From Oenococcus kitaharae (lineage in GTDB: Bacteria; Bacillota; Bacilli; Lactobacillales; Lactobacillaceae), in NCBI RefSeq assembly GCF_025758695.1, contig NZ_JANJQP010000004.1:16055-80054 (forward strand): a DNA stretch of 64,000 nt. Reading direction: 5' to 3'. Position numbers and translations under genes: made by a program. The notes under the pieces are model-generated. The model was not told the origin of the DNA. It saw only the letters and a list, made by a program, of their open reading frames with translations, and did no database searches. This document shows positions 8,646-17,529 of the stretch, one piece after another; the stretch's first letter is position 1, and each line of letters opens with the position of its first letter.

Positions 8646-9017
8646 ATGGCAATAAGCGGTAAAAAGCCAATATACCTGCAGTTAGTCGATCGAATTAAAA
8701 ATGAGGTTGCGACAGATATTTTATCAGCCAATGATCAGCTTCCTTCAGTTCGTGAAATGGCCTTGCAGGAGAGAATCAATCCAAATACGGTCGCAAAGGC
8801 GTATAAGGAATTAGAGCGGCAGGAAGTGATTAAGACACTAACTGGCAAAGGCACTTTTGTTACGGGCAACACGCAAAATGTCAAGAATCTGAATCAGAAC
8901 CAACTATTTTCAGAATTGTCTTCTTCTGTTGACCAATTATTAAAAAATGGCGTAACGCGTAAGCAGATAGAACAATTTGTTGATGATTTGTTTGGAGGAA
9001 AAAATGCTAAAAATTGA
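8646..9017 (+). CDS. GntR-family regulator, YtrA subfamily
   Basis: A 123-residue regulator made of a winged-helix DNA-binding domain (residues 1-75; KKPIYLQLVDRIKNEV, LPSVREMALQERINPNTVAK, GKGTFVTG) and a short helical tail for dimerisation, with no effector domain. That architecture defines the YtrA subfamily, which controls ABC transporter operons in Firmicutes. A good ribosome site (TGAGGTGG) precedes the ATG. It overlaps the following ATPase gene by 14 bases. The likely operator is the palindrome at 6848-6868 at the operon promoter. In known cases such regulators respond to cell-wall-active antibiotics; here that is inferred. Confidence 0.92.
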   Translation: MAISGKKPIYLQLVDRIKNEVATDILSANDQLPSVREMALQERINPNTVAKAYKELERQEVIKTLTGKGTFVTGNTQNVKNLNQNQLFSELSSSVDQLLKNGVTRKQIEQFVDDLFGGKNAKN

Positions 9018-9897
9018 AAATTTGACAAAAAAGCTGGAAAACAAGTTGGTCATTGACCATGTCACTTTCTCAATGCAGACCGGTCAGATTGTCGGATTGG
9101 TTGGCCGAAATGGAGTTGGTAAAACAACTCTTTTTCGCTTATTATCAGGAGAATATCTGTCAGATTCAGGCGGAGTTTCTAGCGATGATGCAGAAAATGC
9201 ACGAACACAAATCTTCTATCTTGATGCCCCTGATAATTTCACCAACGCTTATTCTGCTGCGCAACTGGCCAGAATCTTTAAAGTAAGTTATCCCAAATTA
9301 GATGTTGAATGGTTTGAAAGCCTGGTTAGGACGAATAACCTGCCTTTGCATAAAAAGATGTCGAGTTTATCAAAGGGACAGCGTGGCCTTATTTTGGTGA
9401 TTGCTGCCATCACAAGCAAAGCAAGGTATATTTTTTTAGATGAACCCCTGGACGGGCTGGATTTAATTGTACGTGATCAAGTCACGCAAATGCTGATTTC
9501 GGCCGTTTCAGATAATCAGACAGGCATTATGCTGGCTTCGCATAATTTAAGAGAACTTGATACGATTGCTGATCGGATTATCTTGATTAAAGAGGGTCGA
9601 ATCGAAAAGGATTATTTGCCCGGTGAAGAATTAGAGACGGCAAATGTTGCCAAAATGCAGATGGTCATTGAAGGCGCTCTGCCTAAAGTTGTCATTGAAT
9701 GCGGTCATATTCTGGAAAAACGCGGCCACTTATATGTTGTGCTGTTTAAAGATTACGACAGTAAAATGGCAGCGCGCATCAAGCGAAGCAAAGCCAAATA
9801 TATTGAAGAGTTACCAGTTAACTCAGATGATATTTTCCGAGCGACCTTTGATGAGGATTATCGCCTGCGTCAGGCAATGCCTAAAGGGAGGCAGTGA
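9004..9897 (+). CDS. ABC transporter ATPase (YtrB-like)
   Basis: A 297-residue ATPase, second in this operon. Walker A is GRNGVGKTT and Walker B YIFLDEPLDGLD. The signature is LSKGQRGLILV, where Lys replaces the first Gly of LSGGQ, a variant seen in YtrB-like subunits. ASHN replaces the usual switch His context, with His retained. The ATG at 9004 is preceded by TTTGGAGG; an in-frame TTG at 8977 lies inside the regulator gene and is rejected. The C-terminal 90 residues are outside the core fold and may contact the large permease encoded next. Confidence 0.87.
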   Translation: MLKIENLTKKLENKLVIDHVTFSMQTGQIVGLVGRNGVGKTTLFRLLSGEYLSDSGGVSSDDAENARTQIFYLDAPDNFTNAYSAAQLARIFKVSYPKLDVEWFESLVRTNNLPLHKKMSSLSKGQRGLILVIAAITSKARYIFLDEPLDGLDLIVRDQVTQMLISAVSDNQTGIMLASHNLRELDTIADRIILIKEGRIEKDYLPGEELETANVAKMQMVIEGALPKVVIECGHILEKRGHLYVVLFKDYDSKMAARIKRSKAKYIEELPVNSDDIFRATFDEDYRLRQAMPKGRQ

Positions 9898-9900
9898 TTT

Positions 9901-11343
9901 ATGAGAGAAACAGTCAAACTTTACTATGAATTGCGCAAAATTTGGATTTGGACACTTTTAGCAATTATCACCATCATTGCGATTAGCAGCATGGTGTTTA
10001 ATATTGGCAGTTGGTATCAAGCTAAACACACTTTTGATAGTCATTTTGATGCGCATCACTATTATGAAATCAGGGATTATGCGCAGACGCTGCTGAGCAA
10101 AAATAAGAGAAAACAAGCCGCTAAGGTGACTAATATTCTCTCAGATACTCAAGGCTTTCATTTTGTCACTAATTCCAAAGTTAGATATGTATCGAAAAAC
10201 GCGGAACTAGCATTTTATATTTTGACAATCTCACCTGATAGTGCGTATAGAAATGTTAGTTATAAAGAAGTGGTCAGATCGCTGCCTGAGACATTTTCAG
10301 AATATAGGCATCGGGTTCTTCGTTACTATGTGTCAGCAAATGGTTCAAATGGCAAAGATGTTGTGCAGTATTCTGATGATAGCCCAGATTTTGTTGTTTC
10401 TGGTCTGCCTACTAGTAAACAAATTTATTTGCCGGATACCCCTAGGTTTTCTAAAGATTCCGGGCCTTTCAATAAAGAAGGTTTTTATACACATACTTTC
10501 ATATTCAAACAGCCTATGGGAGCGGGGCCGGTTGTATTGTCAATTTTGATCGGTGCCATCTTCTTTTTGCTGGATCAGATTCACTGGATTAATCCCTATA
10601 TGCTTCAGCGAAGCAAAGACGGCCGGTACCTGGCCTTGGCTAAATCACTTTGCTGGTTTGTTATTCCGGGCCTGCTATCCTGTTTCTATGCCTTGGTTGA
10701 GTTTGTGTTAAAAGGCTTTTTGGTCCCTTCAGCGTTCGCTAATAGCGATTACGGAGCGATGTTCAGCGGGCTATTGGTTGTGTTGACCCTAGGGCTTTCT
10801 CTGGCAGGTTTTGGCCTGCTGATTGATTCTTTTATTGGCACAATTTTCGGAAAAATTTATACAGCGATTGTCAGCATGTTTGCCCTTGCACTATTCATTT
10901 CCACGGCCCATATGCTGGGTTCAGGATTAAGCCGCCAGTGGCATTTAAATATGAAACCATTTCTTAATTTTGTGGACGATGCATTCAGTGCCAATGGCAA
11001 CGGATTTTCCTGGGTAGAATTATTAATTGCGCTCTTAATGTTGGCTTTGGCCTTTTTCTGGTATAAAAAATATTCATATGATACAGACAGCAGTTATGTG
11101 CGTATGCCGAAATTAAAGAAGCCCTTCTTCTGTTTTGTTGTGCTGCTGGCTGTGTGGGACTTTATTTTGCCCTTACCGCTTGCTGCCTGGACACCTAGCA
11201 ACGCTTATTTCCAGAGCGGCCAGATATCTTCTATTGTTTGGTGGCTTGCCTGGGGTATTGGCATCACACTTTTCACTGCTTGGCTGATTTTTAAAAAACC
11301 ATTCAAATTTCGTTTTTTAAGCAAAAAAAATGGCAAACAATAA
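9901..11343 (+). CDS. Large ABC transporter membrane subunit with extracellular domain
   Basis: A 480-residue membrane protein. One helix lies near residues 15-37 (WIWTLLAIITIIAISSMVF), followed by a roughly 165-residue polar stretch expected outside the cell, then about seven helices between residues 205 and 470. The order matches permeases paired with YtrA/YtrB systems. A ribosome site (AAGGGAGG) lies upstream. Its last 14 bases overlap the start of a PAP2 phosphatase gene, tying the phosphatase to the operon. The extracellular domain is a plausible sensor or substrate site, but I recognise no named domain in it. Confidence 0.8.
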   Translation: MRETVKLYYELRKIWIWTLLAIITIIAISSMVFNIGSWYQAKHTFDSHFDAHHYYEIRDYAQTLLSKNKRKQAAKVTNILSDTQGFHFVTNSKVRYVSKNAELAFYILTISPDSAYRNVSYKEVVRSLPETFSEYRHRVLRYYVSANGSNGKDVVQYSDDSPDFVVSGLPTSKQIYLPDTPRFSKDSGPFNKEGFYTHTFIFKQPMGAGPVVLSILIGAIFFLLDQIHWINPYMLQRSKDGRYLALAKSLCWFVIPGLLSCFYALVEFVLKGFLVPSAFANSDYGAMFSGLLVVLTLGLSLAGFGLLIDSFIGTIFGKIYTAIVSMFALALFISTAHMLGSGLSRQWHLNMKPFLNFVDDAFSANGNGFSWVELLIALLMLALAFFWYKKYSYDTDSSYVRMPKLKKPFFCFVVLLAVWDFILPLPLAAWTPSNAYFQSGQISSIVWWLAWGIGITLFTAWLIFKKPFKFRFLSKKNGKQ

Positions 11344-11995
11344 TTTAAAGTTTAAAAATAATAGATGGCTTAATTTGTTCGGAACAGTTTCTTTGGCTGT
11401 TTTTTTCTTACTAGCCATTGCGGTTAAATTGCATAGTTCTGAATTGTCGCGTCTGGATCGTGCTATTTCTCTTTTTTTCTATGAGAGGCGTTCTCGGAAC
11501 CTTATATTTGCATTCCAATTCATTTCCGATATCGGCCGTCCAACAATCACAGCCGCAATTATTATTCTGCTGGCCTTGGTTTTTTATGGAAACCACCGGC
11601 GTATTTTGGCTTTTTGGTTAGTACTTTCGACCGTCTTAGGAAACTTATTTTGGCAGCTTTTGAAAATATATTTCATGCGGCCTAGGCCGTTAATGACAAC
11701 CATGCATCATAGCTTTGCATTTCCTTCTGGACATGCTGCCAGCGTTGTTATCTTTGCATTCTTGATTATTAGTTTGCTGCCATTGTTGAATGTATCTAAA
11801 AAAATAAAAAAGGTTATGACAGTCATATTATTGTTATTCGTCTTGACTGTCTGTTTCTCACGTATCTATCTGGAAGCCCATTATTTATCAGACGTGGTAT
11901 CAGGGGCGGCTTTGGCCTTTAGCTGGATTATTTTTATGCGGCATATTTACAATAAGTTTGCAGAAAAACTGTTATTGGCTAAAATGTTTCGATAA
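11330..11995 (+). CDS. PAP2-family phosphatase (BcrC-like candidate)
   Basis: A 221-residue membrane phosphatase. All three motifs of the PAP2 superfamily are present: K-x6-RP (KIYFMRPRP), PSGH (FPSGHAAS) and SR-x5-H-x3-D ([13 protein letters not shown]). These place catalytic His residues at the outer membrane face. About six hydrophobic helices are visible. Members called BcrC dephosphorylate undecaprenyl pyrophosphate and give bacitracin resistance. Being translationally overlapped with an ABC operon of BcrA/YtrA type supports that role. Other PAP2 enzymes act on phosphatidic acid, so the substrate is an inference. Confidence 0.85.
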   Translation: MANNNLKFKNNRWLNLFGTVSLAVFFLLAIAVKLHSSELSRLDRAISLFFYERRSRNLIFAFQFISDIGRPTITAAIIILLALVFYGNHRRILAFWLVLSTVLGNLFWQLLKIYFMRPRPLMTTMHHSFAFPSGHAASVVIFAFLIISLLPLLNVSKKIKKVMTVILLLFVLTVCFSRIYLEAHYLSDVVSGAALAFSWIIFMRHIYNKFAEKLLLAKMFR

Positions 11996-12001
11996 AAATT
12001 C

Positions 12002-12014
12002 TATAATTGAAAAC
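12002..12014 (+). promoter_or_regulatory. -10 box directly before trpS (leaderless start)
   Basis: A consensus TATAAT (12002-12007) is followed by 7 nt and then the trpS ATG, with no Shine-Dalgarno. Transcription would begin at or next to the A of the start codon. The -35 region is poor. Confidence 0.55.
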
Positions 12015-13040
12015 ATGACAAAAGAAATCTATCTAACCGGTGACCGTCCAACCGGTAAGCTTCACATCGGACACTATGTCGGTTCTTTAAAAAACCGTGT
12101 TGCCATGCAGAATTCTGGTGAATATGAGCCCTTCGTCATGATTGCCGATACACAAGCATTCACGGATAACGCACGTGATCCTGAAAAAATTCATCGCAGT
12201 TTGACAGAAGTGGCTTTGGACTATTTAGCTGTTGGTTTGGATCCAAAAAAAACAACAATGTTTGTACAGTCTCAAATTAAAGGCTTGTTTGAACTGACTG
12301 AGTATTATATGAATCTTGTTACAGTTGCGCGTTTGCAGCGCAATCCGACTGTGAAGGCTGAAATTGAACAAAAAGGTTTTGGCGAATCAATTCCGGCTGG
12401 CTTTTTTACGTATCCAGTCAGCCAAGCAGCTGATATTACGATTTTTAAGGCCAAAAAAGTGCCCGTTGGGGATGATCAGGAACCAATGCTGGAACAAACA
12501 CGAGAACTTGTTCGAGCTTTTAACAGTGCCTATAACACTGATATTTTGGTAGAGCCTCAAGGTGTTTTCCCAGCAAAAGGATTGGGTCGGATTCCCGGTA
12601 TTGACGGTAACGCTAAAATGTCAAAATCTCTTGGTAACGCCATCTATCTTTCCGATGATGCCGATACAGTAGCGGCTAAAGTTAAACAAATGTACACAGA
12701 TCCACAGCATATCCAAGTAAGCGATCCTGGGCATATCGAAGGCAATGTGGTTTTTAATTATTTGGATATTTTTGACCCGGATAAAGCACAAGTAGCCAGC
12801 TTAAAAGAGCAGTATCAACAAGGCGGACTCGGAGATATGAAGTTAAAGCGCTATTTAACGGAAGTATTGGAATCGGAATTAAAACCGATCCGTGAACGCC
12901 GTGCCAGCTTTGAAGAGGATATTCCTGCTGTTTTACAGATGCTAAAAGATGGATCTGATCACGCAAACCAGATCGCCGAAAAGACAATGACTGAAGTCCG
13001 GGCAGCGATGGGTGTTAACTATTTTGATGGTTTAAAATGA
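12015..13040 (+). CDS. trpS: Tryptophan--tRNA ligase
   Basis: A 341-residue class I synthetase that charges tRNA-Trp. The HIGH motif ([12 protein letters not shown]) and KMSKS motif ([11 protein letters not shown]) are both intact, and the length is normal for bacterial TrpRS. The ATG at 12015 gives the usual [14 protein letters not shown] start; the frame reading back to 11958 runs into the PAP2 gene and is not used. There is no T-box leader, and the -10 box sits almost on the start codon. The stop overlaps the start of mvaA in an ATGA arrangement, so trpS heads a run of four tightly overlapped genes. Confidence 0.97.
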   Translation: MTKEIYLTGDRPTGKLHIGHYVGSLKNRVAMQNSGEYEPFVMIADTQAFTDNARDPEKIHRSLTEVALDYLAVGLDPKKTTMFVQSQIKGLFELTEYYMNLVTVARLQRNPTVKAEIEQKGFGESIPAGFFTYPVSQAADITIFKAKKVPVGDDQEPMLEQTRELVRAFNSAYNTDILVEPQGVFPAKGLGRIPGIDGNAKMSKSLGNAIYLSDDADTVAAKVKQMYTDPQHIQVSDPGHIEGNVVFNYLDIFDPDKAQVASLKEQYQQGGLGDMKLKRYLTEVLESELKPIRERRASFEEDIPAVLQMLKDGSDHANQIAEKTMTEVRAAMGVNYFDGLK

Positions 13041-14125
13041 CTAAATTCTACGAAAAAAATTTTTCCCAGAGATTGAAGGAAGCTGTTCCAGATCCTAAAT
13101 TGCAGGAATTATTTTTGCAGCATGCTGATTTAGCTCACGATAAAGTAATTGAGAATTATTTAACCGACTTACCAGTGCCAGTCGGTCTTTTGCGTCAGTT
13201 GGTTGTTGACGGACATACTTATCTTGTTCCAATGGCCACTGAAGAACCAAGCGTTGTTGCCGCTGCCAATAATGGCGCAAGATTTCTGACAAATATTGAA
13301 ACAGTTTATCAAACACACCTGCGTTTTGGTCAAATATTGGTGATGGGTGATTTTGATACACTGGACGCAGTCTATCTAAAACATAAAGATGATTTGAAAA
13401 AGACAGCACAATTGGTATATCCGTCCATTGTGGCACGGGGTGGCGGGCTGAAGGAATTGCATTTTCGTCAAATGGATGCTAATTCGTTTTCTTTTGATGC
13501 ACTGATTGATACGCAAGATGCTATGGGCGCAAATATCGTCAATACGATTGTGGAGGCCATAGCAGAACAATTGCGATCTTGGCAGGTGGATGTTTTGGCG
13601 GCGATTGTTTCCAATCTTCCCACTACCAGCATGACTGAAATGAAAGCAGTTGCCTCTGGGCTGGATCTGCCTAGTATGAAAAAAATCGCTGCACTGTCTC
13701 ATTTTGCGACGATTGATTTTCATCGCGCAGCCACAGACAACAAGGGATTTCTTAACGGCGCCTCGGCAATAGTACTGGCTAGCGGTAATGACTGGCGTGC
13801 TTTTGAAGCTGGTGCGCACGCCTATGCGGCCATAGATGGTAACTATAAGTCTTTAGCTTCTTGGACCATTAATTCGCAAAATCAATTAATTGGCCGTGTC
13901 AAAATGCCGGTTCAATTAGGTATAGTAGGTGGAACAATCTCACAAAATAAAGTAGCCGTTGGGTTGCTGAAACTAACTCAGGTACATTCTGCAGATGAGC
14001 TGGCTAGAATCGTTTTGGCCGCCGGGCTTGCCCAAAGTCTTGCTGCTTTGAGGGCATTAGTCGGTGAAGGTATTCAAAAGGGACATATGAAAATGCAGCG
14101 ACGCGCAAAAGGAGAAGATAAATGA
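13037..14125 (+). CDS. mvaA: Hydroxymethylglutaryl-CoA reductase, class II, C-terminally short
   Basis: A 362-residue enzyme of the mevalonate route to isoprenoids, reducing HMG-CoA to mevalonate. Class II hallmarks are present: [18 protein letters not shown] (catalytic Glu, about residue 70), [10 protein letters not shown] (161-170), NKGFLNG (Lys236), [15 protein letters not shown] (Asp252) and the C-terminal catalytic His in KGHM (His350). Class II enzymes are usually about 420-430 residues. This one ends 12 residues after the catalytic His, so most of the mobile C-terminal flap is missing. The start overlaps the trpS stop and the stop overlaps the ppcA start (both ATGA). Catalytic residues are complete, so activity is likely. 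Confidence 0.92.
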   Translation: MTKFYEKNFSQRLKEAVPDPKLQELFLQHADLAHDKVIENYLTDLPVPVGLLRQLVVDGHTYLVPMATEEPSVVAAANNGARFLTNIETVYQTHLRFGQILVMGDFDTLDAVYLKHKDDLKKTAQLVYPSIVARGGGLKELHFRQMDANSFSFDALIDTQDAMGANIVNTIVEAIAEQLRSWQVDVLAAIVSNLPTTSMTEMKAVASGLDLPSMKKIAALSHFATIDFHRAATDNKGFLNGASAIVLASGNDWRAFEAGAHAYAAIDGNYKSLASWTINSQNQLIGRVKMPVQLGIVGGTISQNKVAVGLLKLTQVHSADELARIVLAAGLAQSLAALRALVGEGIQKGHMKMQRRAKGEDK

Positions 14126-15639
14126 CAACAATTGGACGCAGAATTCCTAACATAATGGGTACGCAGCACCCGGATAACGCCGCAGTGCCATTTTTTAAAC
14201 ACAGCCAGAGCCCTTTCATTTCGGCTTACAACGAGGTTAAAGAGGCCTTTAATAATTTTTCTGTGCTGGATACAGATGAATATATGTGGGACTGGGAAGG
14301 CAAACACGCCGATGCTGCTGTAATTGATCGCCTTTACTCAGAAAACTATAGCTATTTTAAGAAAAATCAATTAGGGCGCGACAAATTTTTGACCTTCCGT
14401 CTGCCCAACATATGGGAAGAAAAAGGTTACAGCCTCATGCAGGCCATGGCCACGATACTGTCAGCCGAAGATTTCGCTAAAGATCTATCTTTTGATCAAA
14501 GACCCTTGTTTGAAGCTATTTTACCCATGGCGCAGTCGGCAGATCAGTTAATTGAAATCGAAGATAAATTTGCCAGTTTGGCGCATTTTAAATCCAAAGA
14601 ATTTACAAGTGGATCTAATAATAATGATCTGCTCTACATGATTCCCTTATTTGAAGGCTTTGAAACACAATTAAATGCACCGAAAATATTAAAGACCTAT
14701 TTGAGCATGTACGAAAAACATTTCGGGCAGTCTTTGCAGTATCTGCGCGTTTTCTTAGCTGGTTCTGACTCAGCCTTGAGTAACGGTTTTATGAATTCTA
14801 TTATCGGCAACAAGCTGGCGTTAACGCGTTTGGCTGATTTTTCTGACGAAATTAATCTGCCTGTCTTTCCAATTGCAGGAACCGGGTCAACTATTTTCCG
14901 TGGCGGCCTGTCGCCACTTTGGATTAAAAGGTATTTGCAGGAATTTCCAGGCTTGAAAACGGCTACTGTCCAGTCGGCTTTTCGTTATGACTATCCGACT
15001 AACCAGGTTCAAGCGGCAATCAAAGAGCTGCGCGTTGGTCTGCAGGAAAGCAAGCCTTTGTCCATGAGCGGAGAAGAACAGCAGATTTTGATTGACGTGG
15101 CTAAAAAATCGGCCGTTTATTATCACGAAACGCTAGATCAGCTGATTGTTGATCTGCAACCTGTGTTTGATGCATTTCCTAAAAGACGCGATCGTCGTCA
15201 GCATGTCGGTATTCTGGGTTATTCCCGCCAGGTTGACGGCTACAAAATGCCGCGTGCGATTACTTTTACAGGCAGTCTTTATTCGGTTGGTGTGCCACCG
15301 GAATTCATTGGTTTTGGCCGGGCATTAATGAATTTGGATGCCAAAGAATTAGCGATTTTTGTGCGTCATTATCCTAATCTAAAGCATGATTTCGTCCATT
15401 TGGCTAAATATATCAGTCAAGATGCTTTGAACACTTTGATTCAAGGCAATCCTGCCTGGGCTGAAGTACGTCAGGATATTCAGGACATGCAGAAGATTTT
15501 GCAGTTTGAAATTGGGCCAAGTAATGAGAATGAAGAGGAGCATGCAAGGCTCGCTTCTGATTTGGTTAAAATATCAGATGCGACGACACGAACCCTGTTG
15601 ATTGAAAAACAAGCTCTTCTCAGGAGATTCTTAGGTTGA
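14122..15639 (+). CDS. ppcA: Phosphoenolpyruvate carboxylase, archaeal type
   Basis: A 505-residue enzyme carboxylating PEP to oxaloacetate. It is about half the length of standard bacterial PEPC (roughly 900 residues) and belongs to the archaeal-type family known in a few bacteria, including Oenococcus and Leuconostoc. Characteristic stretches are RRIPNIMGTQHPDNAA at the N-terminus, FPIAGTGSTIFRGGLSPLW near residue 250 and RRQHVGILGYSRQVDGYKMP near residue 355. It supplies oxaloacetate and aspartate in an organism with an incomplete TCA cycle. A ribosome site (AAAGGAGA) lies within the mvaA end. The stop overlaps the TTG start of the sirtuin gene. Confidence 0.95.
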   Translation: MTTIGRRIPNIMGTQHPDNAAVPFFKHSQSPFISAYNEVKEAFNNFSVLDTDEYMWDWEGKHADAAVIDRLYSENYSYFKKNQLGRDKFLTFRLPNIWEEKGYSLMQAMATILSAEDFAKDLSFDQRPLFEAILPMAQSADQLIEIEDKFASLAHFKSKEFTSGSNNNDLLYMIPLFEGFETQLNAPKILKTYLSMYEKHFGQSLQYLRVFLAGSDSALSNGFMNSIIGNKLALTRLADFSDEINLPVFPIAGTGSTIFRGGLSPLWIKRYLQEFPGLKTATVQSAFRYDYPTNQVQAAIKELRVGLQESKPLSMSGEEQQILIDVAKKSAVYYHETLDQLIVDLQPVFDAFPKRRDRRQHVGILGYSRQVDGYKMPRAITFTGSLYSVGVPPEFIGFGRALMNLDAKELAIFVRHYPNLKHDFVHLAKYISQDALNTLIQGNPAWAEVRQDIQDMQKILQFEIGPSNENEEEHARLASDLVKISDATTRTLLIEKQALLRRFLG

Positions 15640-16340
15640 TCGTTACCAAAGAAATTCAAGAGTTGTTTGATCAAGCTCAGCATATTGTTTTTATGACCGG
15701 CGCAGGTGTCTCGACTGCTTCAGGTATTCCTGACTACCGTAGTAAAGGCGGCCTTTATACGACGAGTGAATTGGATCGGCCGGAGTATTTGCTAAGTCAT
15801 ACTTGTTTTGAGACCGAACCGGAGCGTCAATATCGTTTTATGAAGGAAAACATGTACTTTCCGCAAGCTAAGCCGAATATTATTCATGAAAAAATGGCTG
15901 CTTTTGCAAAATCGGGCAGGGCGCGCACTATCACGCAAAACGTTGATGGCCTGCATACGCGTTTGGATCCCACTGTGATTGAATTTCATGGCTCATTGTA
16001 TCGCGTGTACGCCCCGATTGACCATAAAACTGTACCGGTAACCGACTATCTGACATCGATGTATCGTAAATCTGATCATGCCTTGCTGCGCCCTGATATT
16101 ACTTTTTATGAAGAAATGCCGCAGCATGTCGAACAAGCAGTTGCCACGGTGGCGGCTGCCGATTTGCTTGTGGTTGTAGGGACGAGTTTTCAAGTCTATC
16201 CTTTTGCCGGCCTGATCAATTATGCCCAAAATTCTGCAGTTAAAATTTCTGTTAATATGGAGCATATCAACACGACTGCGCCCATTAAACAGATCATCGG
16301 CGATGCAACCGAATTCTTTTCAGAAATTCACTTGCGTTAA
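15636..16340 (+). CDS. Sir2-type NAD-dependent protein deacylase lacking zinc cysteines
   Basis: A 234-residue sirtuin. The NAD-binding motif TGAGVSTASGIPDYRS (21-36), TQNVDGLH (100-107) and the catalytic His in FHGS (His118) are intact, as is VVGTSFQVYPFAGL near residue 180. Family members normally have two Cys pairs binding zinc just after the catalytic His; here that segment reads YRVYAPIDHKTVPV and the whole protein has only one Cys (57). The TTG start is supported by CAGGAG upstream and overlaps the ppcA stop (TTGA). The zinc module is structural in sirtuins, so activity may be retained or altered; this cannot be judged from sequence. Confidence 0.9.
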   Translation: MIVTKEIQELFDQAQHIVFMTGAGVSTASGIPDYRSKGGLYTTSELDRPEYLLSHTCFETEPERQYRFMKENMYFPQAKPNIIHEKMAAFAKSGRARTITQNVDGLHTRLDPTVIEFHGSLYRVYAPIDHKTVPVTDYLTSMYRKSDHALLRPDITFYEEMPQHVEQAVATVAAADLLVVVGTSFQVYPFAGLINYAQNSAVKISVNMEHINTTAPIKQIIGDATEFFSEIHLR

Positions 16341-16349
16341 GATGAATTT

Positions 16350-17240
16350 ATGAATAATCATCAAACTTTTAACTATTCGTCTTCCGATCACAAATACTGG
16401 TTAGGTATTTCGATCAATTTAATTTTTATTATTTTTGAAATCCTGTGCGGTGCTTTCGCTAATTCTCTGGCACTGGTTACTGATGCCATTCATAATTTAG
16501 GTGATGTTCTCGGACTGGTAATTGCCTTAGTAGCAGTCGTTTTATTAAAACGCAAGCCGACCAAACGGCACACATATGGTTTTTACAACACGACTATCCT
16601 AGCAGCCTTCATCAATTCATTAATTTTGGTGGCAAGCCTCTCGATTGTTATTTGGGAGGCCCTTCTGCGTTTTATTCATCCAGAAAATCATATTGACGGT
16701 ATGCTGGTTGCTATTGTTGCTTTAATTGGTGTGTTCGTAAATGGCTTTACAGCTTATATTTTTGAAGCTGGTGCGTCTAAAGACCTCAATGAAAAAGCTA
16801 ATTACTGGCATTTTTTGGCTGACGCTCTGATTAGTTTGTGTGTTGTTGTTTCTGGCCTGCTAATTGTGTGGACCGGCTGGCGTGTAATTGATCCAATTGT
16901 GTCAATTGTGGCTGCTATTTTTGTGCTGCGTGAATCCTGGAGAATTTTCCACGATTCTTTTGATTTGATTACTAATGGCGTGCCCGAAGGAATTGAAGAG
17001 GAGGAAGTCGAAAAATATTTGCTGAGTTTTCCAAATATTGAAAAAATAAATGATATGCATATTTGGGCGCTATCGACAACCGAAATCGCTTTATCAGCAC
17101 ATTTGCAATGTGAGGATCCGCAGCAGTATGTCGAGATTTTAGATGCAGCCACAGATGGCCTACGAAAAAAATTTGCCATTGATCACGTTACGCTGCAATT
17201 AGAGACTAAGCAGAAAACACATATAGAATCGGATATTTAG
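16350..17240 (+). CDS. Cation diffusion facilitator, zinc type (CzcD-like)
   Basis: A 296-residue divalent-metal/proton antiporter. Six transmembrane helices precede a cytoplasmic domain of about 80 residues. Transport-site residues are His48 and Asp52 in DAIHNLGD and His154 and Asp158 in HFLADALIS. This HD-HD set is characteristic of zinc exporters rather than manganese exporters, which usually carry Asn/Asp. The ribosome site is weak, and the gene follows the sirtuin by 9 nt, so it is probably read from the same transcript. It is next to a metal island (mntH and two VIT genes). Confidence 0.9.
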   Translation: MNNHQTFNYSSSDHKYWLGISINLIFIIFEILCGAFANSLALVTDAIHNLGDVLGLVIALVAVVLLKRKPTKRHTYGFYNTTILAAFINSLILVASLSIVIWEALLRFIHPENHIDGMLVAIVALIGVFVNGFTAYIFEAGASKDLNEKANYWHFLADALISLCVVVSGLLIVWTGWRVIDPIVSIVAAIFVLRESWRIFHDSFDLITNGVPEGIEEEEVEKYLLSFPNIEKINDMHIWALSTTEIALSAHLQCEDPQQYVEILDAATDGLRKKFAIDHVTLQLETKQKTHIESDI

Positions 17241-17327
17241 TTTTGGAATTTGCGCAAATTGATGGGAAAGCCTGGTTTAATTGCCTTTTTCACTCGATTT
17301 TTCTTTGATAACGTCATGAGAAGCGAA

Positions 17328-17341
17328 TTTTAGTGTATAGT
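17328..17341 (+). promoter_or_regulatory. Conserved promoter segment before mntH
   Basis: TTTTAGTGTATAGT, with TATAGT as a -10 box, is repeated exactly on the minus strand at 23604-23617 before ahpC. No consensus -35 is seen 17 bp upstream in either copy. It lies 16 nt before the shared palindromic element. Confidence 0.6.
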
Positions 17342-17357
17342 GTTAGTCGAGTTAGTT

Positions 17358-17409
17358 CTTATTTATCAGCTATCCACATACCAGTGGATTGACAGATATG
17401 ATAAACAAG
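17358..17409 (+). promoter_or_regulatory. mntH leader element, copy A of a two-copy conserved structure
   Basis: About 52 nt with an outer near-palindrome (CTTATTTATCA ... TGATAAACAAG), an inner stem ATCCAC/GTGGAT, and between them the unpaired segments GCT on the left and TGACAGATA on the right. The same plan and most of the same bases recur before ahpC. If transcribed from the -10 just upstream, it would form the first hairpin of the roughly 180-nt mntH leader. It also contains TTGACA (17389-17394), which could be a -35 of a second promoter. It is not a yybP-ykoY riboswitch. Confidence 0.6.
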
Positions 17410-17420
17410 TAATAACTCAC

Positions 17421-17474
17421 AGTAAGCTGAAAATCAGGCATTTCGACTAAAAGTATATTTTTATAGCTCTTTTT
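17421..17474 (+). terminator. Possible attenuator in mntH leader
   Basis: AGCT and AAAAT (about 17425-17434) can pair with ATTTT and AGCT (about 17457-17468) around a bulge, followed by CTTTTTGTTTT. It is A+T-rich and weak, so it is offered only as a possible terminator between the conserved hairpin and the gene. Confidence 0.25.
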
Positions 17475-17529
17475 GTTTTCGCCTTTTTTAAGTGTCTCTT
17501 TTTCAGAAAATAGAGAGGTGGTATTGATT

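Noticed and set aside
12000..12014. T-box leader for trpS
   Set aside because: Only 19 nt separate the PAP2 stop from trpS, and the -10 box sits on the start codon. There is no room for a T-box.
13376..13819. 147-codon open frame on the minus strand
   Set aside because: It lies fully antisense within mvaA, has no ribosome site, and mvaA is unambiguous.
17241..17529. yybP-ykoY Mn2+ riboswitch before mntH
   Set aside because: The conserved loop sequences of that riboswitch are not present; the structure here is shorter and different.
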